Positions 55,667 to 64,000 of a stretch of 64,000 bases of DNA are shown here, piece by piece. Each line of letters begins with the position of its first letter. The stretch's first letter is position 1. Below the pieces are notes generated by a model. It did not search any database and had not been told where the DNA came from. It saw only the letters and a program-made list of their open reading frames with translations. A program made the translations under genes and the position numbers. Source of the DNA: Hermatobates lingyangjiaoensis (Eukaryota > Arthropoda > Insecta > Hemiptera > Hermatobatidae); assembly GCA_026182355.1 (NCBI GenBank), contig JAPFBL010000009.1:682001-746000 (forward strand). The letters are read 5' to 3'.

Positions 55667-55708
55667 CACTTTATTCCTGACGACGAGGTGTGTTGAAATA
55701 TAGAAGTG
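55667..55708 (+). ncRNA. Hammerhead-like motif, family F (second locus)
   Basis: Stem I CACTT (55667-55671), TAT, core CTGACGA (55677-55683), extra C, stem II region GAGGTGTGTT (weak), GAA (55695-55697), palindrome ATAT, A, then stem I partner AAGTG (55704-55708). The stem I pairing differs in sequence from the copy at 44699, where TCAC pairs with GTGA, supporting a conserved structure. A GC-richer leader with no recognised content lies at 55540-55666. Confidence 0.5.
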
Positions 55709-55739
55709 AGTTGTATCAGCTATTTGTTATGTATTCTTT

Positions 55740-56030
55740 CTGAGTGATTTAACAAATCGTTCTCGTGCATGGTTCCAATCTTCAGTTAACTCCAATTTAT
55801 TTCCTACTGACAACTTCATAACCTTGAAGTCATTTTTTCCCATATTTTTTTCAGGTTTGTTTATAAGAGTGATGGTAAGAATGATATAAGAATGTTTATA
55901 AGATCATTCCCATTTGATCTATGGGATCGAAAGCTCGTCTATTAAGTGTAGTTTTAGATTTAGTTATTTAACCTTTACAATATAACTGGTGTCATCAATG
56001 ATCTGTTTCTCTCTTATTAAATGTCCCTTG
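55740..56030. other. Downstream part of family F element or intergenic
   Basis: Follows the family F motif without recognisable coding blocks. Confidence 0.3.
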
Positions 56031-56034
56031 AGCG

Positions 56035-56140
56035 ACTGATTTGGGATTTACCCCCTGACCACCATAAAAAAGAAGACTGGAACAAAACAGCTATAAGGTC
56101 GTCAATGCAGGTCGTCAAAATTTTTGAATCTGAATGTTAA
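56035..56140 (+). pseudogene. PLE N-terminal coding fragment
   Basis: The plus strand reads LIWDLPPDHHKKEDWN, then QVVKIFESEC and a stop. It aligns with QIWDLPQNERK at 31679, sharing the exact string TTGGGATTTACCCC. Confidence 0.5.
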
Positions 56141-56159
56141 AATCAAAACCTCTATTGTT

Positions 56160-58535
56160 CAGTACCTATCTCTTTTGGAAAGTGATAACAATTTCTAATG
56201 ATTTTGTATAAATGTAAGAAAACAACGCAAGTTGATTTTTATTATCAAAGATATAAAGTCTTTTTTGGCATCAGATAATCACTTTTGAAGTAAAAAGTGA
56301 CTGTATTCACTGTTAAGTTAACAAACTACTCTTTCACTGATATAAACATGATGGATATAAATTCCCCAATTGTTTGGGTAACTGTATTTGTCCTTTTGTT
56401 GGTTAGAATCAGCGTTTTTAAAGCATTGCTATAAATTACACAATAAATCCATTTTATATAGTAGAGACATTGGTCGTGAGACTTTATTAAAAAGTTATGG
56501 AGTAGCTCCAGAGAAAGCCTTTAATTTCCTGCTTAAAATTTCATGTTGGTTTACTCTTTGACTGAATTATTCATGTGCAAATTATTTTTACTCCTTTTTA
56601 AAAATAAAGTTTCTCTCTCACTGTTGTATGTGTTAACATGGCCAAAACTCAGTGACACACTATGTAATTTTAATAAGCAAAAAAAGGAAAAAATAGAAGA
56701 TAAAAGTGAAAAGATGGGGGGAATCTCGAGGACAACTTTTAATTAATATCCTCAAACAGTCTGTTTATTTTTTAAAGTAAAGTTTTTCCCAGTGTTCCAT
56801 TATGCACGAAGTAAAAAACTTAACTTCTCAAATATCACTACAAAAGGACGATCCATTTTGACTAGCAACCCCTTCGTCACCCTGCCAATCTATAATTGGC
56901 CCAATGAAAGATGCCTTGGTTCAAGGAACCCTCCCTTAACAGATATACCGTTGGATCGACTTCAAGTATTTTTACGATTGGGCACGGTGGTTGGAAATAG
57001 ATTCTGGCAGAGGGAAGTAAACAGTGATTTTGGCGGTAGCTCGAGGGTATGTTATAATTAGAGGCATTGCAGGCTGGCGTCACGGCCTGTCCGCGCACTT
57101 CCCTTGAGCACGAGCACCTCTGCTATCCTGCCAACTAGACATGCCTGCAGAATATCACTTTCAGCAAACGCTTCATATTAGCATCAATAACAATGAAGAC
57201 TGTCAAAAAAAAACTGTGCAGTCACTGCTTATGAACCATGAAACCTGACACCAAATAGCTTATTAGTCTGGTTCGTATATACTCGTAATATGAGAACTTA
57301 TTTAAGCGTTTCGAGTGGTCTGTACTTAGTTTTACGATAAATAACAATAAAAATAGTCATTAGTTATTGTTAGTGGACGTAATAGATCATTAATTTATTT
57401 AATTTACATTTTTATTGTGAATTTACATTTTCAAATAGCGATGAAAATGTAATTCGTATGTTGCTTAGAAACTATATGCTTCTAAGTAACTGTTATTAAT
57501 AATGATTAGAAAGGATAACTCTACATAGAATTATATCCTAAATATTTGAAAGTACTCATTTCTAAGTAACTGTTATTAATAATGATTAGAAAAGATAACT
57601 CTAAAACTATCATTATATTTTCTCATTTCTTCCCAAATGGACTTAAGAATTATGGAGTTAGATGAGCAATGGTAACTGATTATTAAGAGTAGTAACATTT
57701 ATTGAATGAAATATATTATAAATGAAATCATTAAAGGAAATAAATGATTAACGGATGAAATCAAATGAGTTATCAATTAGAAACAAAAAGCATTAATGAT
57801 GAAAATATTTTTGTAATTTTTTGCACTCATTATCTTTGAGTATAAATTATTTCAATAGATTGATTATTATTCTAACATTGAAAAGACAACTAGTTTTGAT
57901 TAATCATGTTTTCTTTTGATTAATAAAAATTAAAATTAATCATTTTGATGACGATAGAGTTTGCGAAACTGGAGTAAACGAATTGCATAAATATCTACAA
58001 GTGGATATTAATAATTAGACTATGTTTGAGTGCTATTTTATATTTTGCACCAATACAAAATTCATGAATTTTTATTAAGGGATTGTCCAAACCAAACAGG
58101 GCTCTTTTGTACCTTGATGACTAATATATCTGTCAAGTTTCTTTAAGATTTATCAATGACATCGGTATTCAGTGGGATCTAAGATTGGAGATAGCGGAAA
58201 ATTAAATTAAGTGGTTAACCAACAATGTATGCACGAAACTTCTAAAATATCCTGGCTCAGTTTTGGAAGTCTTTAATCATTGAATATCCGTCATTCCCTG
58301 GCAAACTAGATAAATATGTTCTAGAAAAGGAGTTATTAAAAATGAGTGTTTATCAACCCAGTCTCAAAGACGACAAAAATAGACTAAAGAACTAATACAC
58401 AAAAAAACTAACAGAACACTGACCAATACAAATGACGCATGACTGAATGAAAAACCATAGGAAACCTTGAGTCTGAAACTGTAAATTTTTACTCTATGCA
58501 CTGGACATATTTATTATCTTGGTCGATGATACACC
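56160..58535. other. Mostly gene-free; small GC-richer patch at 56870-57140
   Basis: The patch is open on the plus strand to 57061 (PLDRLQVFLRLGTVVGNRF) without a recognised family. A direct repeat of ~60 bp (TTCTAAGTAACTGTTATTAA, then AATGATTAGAAA) occurs at 57479 and 57561. The rest shows nothing supportable. Confidence 0.4.
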
Positions 58536-58539
58536 ATAC

Positions 58540-59632
58540 CGTATCTATAATGCCCCTTTTTTTAATATAATTTTAAAAAAAATCCTCTACTTATCCTCAC
58601 ATAAAGTGTTATTTTTATATATAATTTCTGATCTGTCAAACGGTTTTCTTGTATGTTCCTCAGAAGCTTAGAGATTCAATCATGCATCAAAATCTTACAT
58701 TTTTAGAAAATTAATTTTTTTTTTTAGTTATTTAAAAATTTGAGGATTTTTGTTTTTCTGATTTCTATGAAAGTGCCAAAATTTCAAGACTCTAGAGTTA
58801 GCTGTTTAGGAGAGAAAACATTTTGTCTAAAAACACATTTTCCACAAAATAGTGACTTTTCTATGGTGCAAAAATTTCTCCAAACAATAGGACACATCTA
58901 CACTGTAGAGCAGTGCTTCTCAAACGGTGCGCCCAGGCGTACTGGTGCGCCCTGGAAGGTAGCCAGGTGCGCCCCAAGATAACGGAAGATTAAGTTGATA
59001 TCACACATTTATATTTTAGTTTTTGCATCATTTTAATTTATTTGAGAAAACACCAAGTATGTGGTTTTCAAGTCTGAGTCAAGTCTCAGCCACTTTATAT
59101 TTTGAACTGGAAGGTAAATTTCTTTAATCTTTAAGCATCAATGGATAATACTTCCTCTTTGCCTTTACTCAGAGATTTAAATCATTTTTACTAACCCTCC
59201 CTCCCTCCCTCTCATTCTCTCTGTATCTCTCTCTCTCTCTCTCTCTCTTTCTTTTCTAAAAAAAAAAAACTATACATTTTAATTTCCAATCATTTTCCTG
59301 TTATCAAATCTCAGGACTAAATTTTCTATATTAAAATCAGTGATGCGCCCCAAAGTTTTGGTTTGATTTCATAGGTGCGCCCTGAACTAAAAAAGTTTAA
59401 GTAACACTGCTGTAGAGTGTACACATTTAGACAAATAGGGCACATTTTTATATAGAATATGAATTTGACCCATCAAACGCTGTGGGCTGCAGCGTGCTCA
59501 TAAACTTTTGGATACACACCCACCCACAGACAGATATAATCGAAAAAACTTCAAAACAGAACTTTGGAGACCTCAAAACAAGTTAAAATTTGAAGATAGA
59601 ATTTCATTATTATCACTGTACTTTACTTATAG
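58540..59632 (+). mobile_element. 1.65-kb element, copy 3, diverged, with nested hAT MITE
   Basis: Reverse orientation to copies 1 and 2. Shared blocks on its reverse strand include CTTTACTATAAGTAAAGTA (end at 59632), TTGTTTTGAGGTC, TATCTGTCTGTGGGTGGGTG, CCTATTGTTTGG, AAAGTCAC, CTAGAGTCTTGAAATTTTG and CTGTTTGACAGATC-like strings. Similarity is clear to about 58540 and fades beyond, so the far end is not fixed. A hAT MITE (58911-59409) splits it, so this copy is older than the MITE. Confidence 0.7.
58903..59417. mobile_element. hAT-type MITE with perfect 8-bp target duplication
   Basis: Body 58911-59409 (499 bp). Identical flanks CTGTAGAG (58903-58910 and 59410-59417). The left terminus CAGTGCTTCTCAAAC and the right terminus (reverse strand CAGTGTTACTTAAAC) match at 12 of 15 positions. 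Subterminal repeats GGTGCGCCC/GATGCGCCCC are present at both ends. A CT-rich microsatellite (59199-59250) lies inside. It is non-coding. Confidence 0.9.
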
Positions 59633-59639
59633 TAAAGAA

Positions 59640-62600
59640 AAAACAATTAAATAAAGTCTACTTTTGTTTCCAAAATATTAAGCTGCTAACAATAAACAAA
59701 TCAGGAAATTAATTTTATAATAAAACTATTATAATTTCTAAAATATTTATTAATAGTTAAATAGGAATAGTTCAAAGAAACTGAAATAAAATAAACCAAA
59801 ATGCAGAAAAGAAATCATATAAGATTAGTTCATTCTTTTATTTTTCAAAACAATGTTATGCTTTCCCGTTCAGTTCCTCATTGTTTTATATTAAGTACAC
59901 AACTAATAAAATAATTTGATTAGTCAAAACATATTTCTTCTTTCTTTTTACAAGGTTTAGGCTATACATTTCTTCGACTAAGTTTTCCAATTTTGGTTTA
60001 ATAGATTAATTTTTCTGCATTATACAATGATCTGAGCTAGTTTGGTTTCCTTGGTATTAGTGAGGTTGAGATTTTGTTATTGCTAATATTAGACAGTGTG
60101 AATAATCGCAGTACATGATATCAGTCTTAAAAAATAGACAAAAGGGTATTGACGTAAAGAAGTTAAAAAAAATGAATGAATCAACACATTTAGTCAAATA
60201 TTTTCAGAGAAACTTTGAACTAGTCAAAGAACAATAACTGTCTTTGTTGGATAAAAAAGATGAAAGAATGGACTTAAACAAGGTAGAAATGAAGGCGTAG
60301 TCTCTGTACGGAAATCAAGTAAAGCATTGTGTTAGTCAGGTGCAGATTTAGAACTCTTATTATTACCTTTCAAATGATTTTAAAACGACTGATTCTGTAG
60401 CGTTTAAAACATATCTTGGTTCAATTACTTTTTCAGTCAAAGCTGGAAGCCAGGTATTGTCAAGTGGCTATGGCAGTTCTAGAGATCTTTGGTTCTCTAA
60501 CAAATATGCAGATAATTATTAATGGCATACGTCATTAAACGTAATTTTTAGTTACATTCTGAAAGGTCGAACGTAAGTTAGAAATGAATGTAAGTTGTTA
60601 CAGTACGTTCTAGTAATGTATACCGTTCATAGTTTACTCTACCTGTACATACTTTAATGCAATTACCGTATCTATTAAACATCTCTCAATCATATATTAT
60701 AAACATTAGATTATAAAATAGCATATATATAATTTAAAATACGTATATTAAATTCAATCAAAATAAATATGTTTGTAATTGGAATTAAACCAGTTTTCAA
60801 ACTTTAGTTACGACGTTTGGCAGTATTATTCGAAGAGAATTCAAATTCAAATTCACGCACATACAATTTTTTTTATAATTTTGAAATTCAATTTATTTTG
60901 TGGTAGTTATTTACATTTCATTTTTAAATGTAGAAATAAAACTGTCGTAGATCATTAATAAGGAGCAGAAACCTGAAAATTTAAATTATATTTTTTTTTA
61001 ATTTCCTAACAATAAATATTATTAATAAAAAAATGTAATCTTTAAAAGAGAATTTAGTTTATGAGGTAGTTAGAAATTTTGAAATATTCAGTGGTAAATA
61101 CACACTGTCCTGAAAGTCATATACTTTTAGTATATTAAAGAAATTATACTTTTAAGCAAATATGCTTTGTGTTGGAAAAATGAAGTTCTCGATTCTAAGT
61201 ATACACTTATTGAAACAAGTTATTTCATGAAAACAAATGATATATCTAGCAACTTGATGAGATTTCATAAAGTTTGCTAACTTGTTCAAAAGAAGGCTTG
61301 AACCAGTCGCTGCACAAGCCTACTTCGTGTTGTTATTTGATTTGGCTTAGTTGCACAATCAGTGTAAAGCTGCTTGCATGCAATACTGATTTTGCAAGTT
61401 GTCAGAGGTTCGTGTGGCACGAGCTCTCTCGTTGTCAGATAGCGGGGGTTTTCGAGGGCCCCAACGTTCGGAGGCCGTGACGCTGTACAAGTCCCTATAT
61501 CAGAATCTTTTATTATTCAAAAGGTTTTACTCTTCTAAGAAAAATACCTTTTTTGCAATCAGAATTCTATTTCCGCGAACAATAAATCATCACATAATTT
61601 AAACTCACATTAATATGTATGTTTTACACCAGCAGTTCGCAACCTGTCAAAAACGTACAATTTAATTGTACACGACAAAAAATCGTGTGCATCAAGGAAT
61701 AAATAATTTACAATCATAACATTGAAACATTATTTACATAATTCATAAACACTATTATAACTAATGTATACTGTAAATGATCGAGTAATTAGACAATTGA
61801 TGATTTGGAGCACAATTTTAAATTTACCTCGCTATTTCAATAATCCTCCTAGCTGCATGAGATGTTACCGTCGCCGTCTGAGGCCACTCTTGTTTTCTCA
61901 TCACTTACAAGTGGCACGTGGTATTGCTTTTGATTGCACAATCTCTGCTTCTTAGTGTTCTGAATACACAAATATTTGTTAAACTATTATTATTTTTTAA
62001 TTAATAGTCATTATCTCAGATTTAATTCTTTAAGGGTTCTCATAACAAAAAAACTTTATTTTGATATGAATAGAAATTTGTTTAACTTTTTTTATCATTT
62101 TGTCATTTAGAGTAGTGATAATTAAAAAAATTAATTACTCTAGTCTAAATAATAAAATACTTTAATTAATTAGTTTAATTAATTTGTATAATTAAATCAA
62201 TAATTAATTTGTTAAGTATAACTTTATAGGGTAATATAGTATATAGATAATATAGGTAATACAGTATATACACCTCTAACCCAGAATTCACCCCTGGAGG
62301 TGTATTTCAATACCAATATATGAAGAAAGATGGTTTACTCCAGGCTGAGTGACTCATCAAATCATAGTTTAAACTACTCATGCCTCAGAGATGAAATTTG
62401 TCCAATCGATTCCTTTTATGACTTACGTAAGCAATAAGAAAGGATTTTAGAAATGCAGTCCTGAAGTCTGTAAAGCAGTAAATAACTTGAGGGGTCTAAA
62501 AAATGGATAAAACTTGCGAATTGTTTATATTTTCAGATTCATCCATCATGGATGCAGATATTCTTTACCTATCTGTTTTAAACCAATATTCGTTCACATT

Positions 62601-62685
62601 ATTGTTTGACAATGTTTAATTTAATTGCATTTCAATCAATGGGATAAATTGACAACTGTAGGTTAAATAAAAATAACCCTTATTA
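59640..62685. other. Long AT-rich stretch, nothing firm
   Basis: A hAT-like 5' end (CAGCAGTTCGCAACCTG) occurs at about 61631 without a partner terminus. GC-richer patches at 61390-61490 and 61855-61950 are open in places but unrecognised. Confidence 0.4.
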
Positions 62686-62689
62686 TTTA

Positions 62690-63325
62690 CTCATTTCTTT
62701 TAGGTCTCATTTCATAGAGGTCAAGTGTCCTGTATACTCCATTTCTTTTAGGTCTCATTTCATAGAGGTCATGTGTCCAGTATATTCCATTTATTATAGG
62801 TTTCATTTCATAAAGGACAAGTGTCCAGTATACTCCACTTCTTTTAGGTCTCATTTCATAGAGGACAAGTGTCCAGTATATTCCATTTATTATAGGTCTC
62901 ATTTCATAGAGGTCAAGTGTCCTGTATACTCCATTTCTTTTAGGTCTCATTTCATAGAGGACAAGTGTCTAGTATATTCCATTTATTTTAGGTCTCATTT
63001 CATAGAGGTCAAGTGTCCGTATACTTCCATTTCTTTTAGGTCTCATTTCATAGAGGTCAAGTGTCCTGTATACTCCATTTCTTTTAGGTCTCATTTCATA
63101 GAGGACAAGTGTCTAGTATATTCCATTTCTTTTAGGTCTCATTTCATAGAGGTCAAGGGTCCAGTATATTCCATTTCTTTTAGGGCTCATTTCATACAGG
63201 TCAAGTCTCCAGTATATTCCATTTCTTTTAGGTCACATTTCAAAGAGGTCAAGGGTCCAGTATATTCCATTTCTTTTAGGGCTCATTTCATACAGGTCAA
63301 GTGTCCAGTATATTCTATGTTGAGT
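62690..63325. repeat. 48-bp minisatellite, about 13 copies
   Basis: The unit is TTTCTTTTAGGTCTCATTTC followed by ATAGAGGTCAAGTGTCC and TGTATACTCCA. Two main variants alternate (GAGGTCAAG versus GAGGACAAG, TTCTTTTAGG versus TTATTATAGG), hinting at a 96-bp higher-order unit on the left. Because 48 is divisible by 3 and the unit lacks stops in some frames, it is open for 194 codons on the plus strand (62771-63355, repeating CPVYSISFRSHFIE) and 87 codons on the minus strand. With no splice or start context, coding is unlikely. Confidence 0.92.
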
Positions 63326-63329
63326 ATAT

Positions 63330-64000
63330 CTAAAGCCCATAGTCAAGGTGACTGAAGCGGGATTGGTTTGTCCATCTTTAATAATAAAATATGTGCCAAA
63401 ACAGTTGAAGAATAGATTCACCTAAAGTCAAGAGGAAGAATTATTCCTGTAGCGAGATGGAAACATAAAGTGTACAAATTTGTGCAAGACTGTTTCATAA
63501 CTACCGACTTATAAAAAAATCGGATGCAAAAAGAGGAAAATACCCTTATCCAAAATAGTCTACTTTCTAATTCGAATTTTTAAACTGTAGTTTAAATTTA
63601 ACAGAAAGTTTTAGTTTTTATTTAAGTTGTATTGTCAAAAAAACAATATCTTATAAATTAATGGTAAAAATAATATATTGCATTTGTATCATGCAATATA
63701 TTTCTAAGGTGATAGAGGTATTATTATTATCATGATCATTTGTTAAGAACAAGAAATTGTAGCTACTAATAAGTAACAACAGGTAACTTTTGTAGGATGC
63801 ACTTAAACAGAGAAATCAATAAAGAAACATACAACTAAAAGAATTTAGGCTTTGGATTTGTCAACAAATACATTACATTGTTGTATTTACAACAAATACA
63901 TATTAAATTAAGAGAATGAATACTTATTTTACTATTAGTATTTTCTATAAATTCTTATAGATAAATTAATAAATTAATTTTTAATTTAATCCTATTTATT
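63330..64000. other. Intergenic, nothing recognised
   Basis: AT-rich sequence without supportable features to the window end. Confidence 0.4.

Noticed and set aside
61631..61950. Complete hAT MITE
   Set aside because: CAGCAGTTCGCAACCTG looks like a terminus, but no partner end was found.
62690..63325. CRISPR-like array
   Set aside because: Units are contiguous with no unique spacers, and the genome is eukaryotic.
62771..63355. 194-codon repetitive protein
   Set aside because: A 48-bp minisatellite with period divisible by 3 explains the openness; there is no start or splice context and both strands are open.

Overview
This window is AT-rich, gene-poor, repeat-laden nuclear DNA from an invertebrate animal. 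I found no complete host gene, rRNA or standalone tRNA. What can be recognised is almost all transposon debris: a Penelope-like element (PLE) with reverse transcriptase and GIY-YIG endonuclease, a Helitron helicase fossil, tRNA-headed SINEs, hAT-type and pogo/Tigger-type MITEs, foldback elements, a 48-bp minisatellite and long (TA)n/(TG)n tracts. This mix suits an arthropod or another protostome, but I cannot name the lineage from sequence alone.

Layout. 1-13.5 kb: unannotated AT-rich DNA with a pogo-like MITE (4.1 kb), SINEs (5.1, 6.9, 8.1 kb), a foldback element (8.4-8.7 kb) and PLE-derived fragments around (TA)n tracts (9.4-9.8 and 11.8-12.0 kb). 13.5-21 kb: a SINE with target-site duplication, a decayed Helitron helicase (15.3-16.0 kb), a pyrimidine-rich tract (18.1-18.8 kb), a minus-strand SINE and two short exon-like segments. 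21.9-25 kb: palindromic PLE fragments and a hAT MITE. 25-31.6 kb: essentially empty. 31.6-40.4 kb: the PLE core. A minus-strand RT reading frame (37.1-38.5 kb) and its GIY-YIG end (33.3-33.8 kb) are separated by two copies of the same ~1.65-kb non-coding element that lie 62 bp apart. Around the core are fragments of several other PLE families. 40.4-51 kb: mostly empty, with SINE, MITE and PLE fragments. 51.2-52.6 kb: a near-perfect 181-bp palindrome and further PLE fragments. 55.6-59.6 kb: PLE fragments and a third copy of the 1.65-kb element carrying a nested hAT MITE. 62.7-63.3 kb: a 48-bp minisatellite.

The unifying signal is a set of hammerhead-ribozyme-like motifs, in at least eight sequence classes on both strands, tied to the PLE fragments. 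The better-preserved copies share a layout: stem I, a CUGANGA-type core, one extra unpaired base, a stem II hairpin, GAA, a 4-6 nt self-complementary stem III sequence, usually a non-G base at the cleavage position, and the stem I partner. The stem III palindrome differs between classes (AGATCT, ACGT, ACATGT, AGGCCT, ACGCGT, AATT, ATAT and others) but is always a palindrome. That fits cleavage as RNA dimers. Hammerhead motifs in PLEs are established knowledge; their density and diversity in 64 kb, and their arrangement as head-to-head palindromes whose 3' ends abut (TA)n, are the points to follow up.
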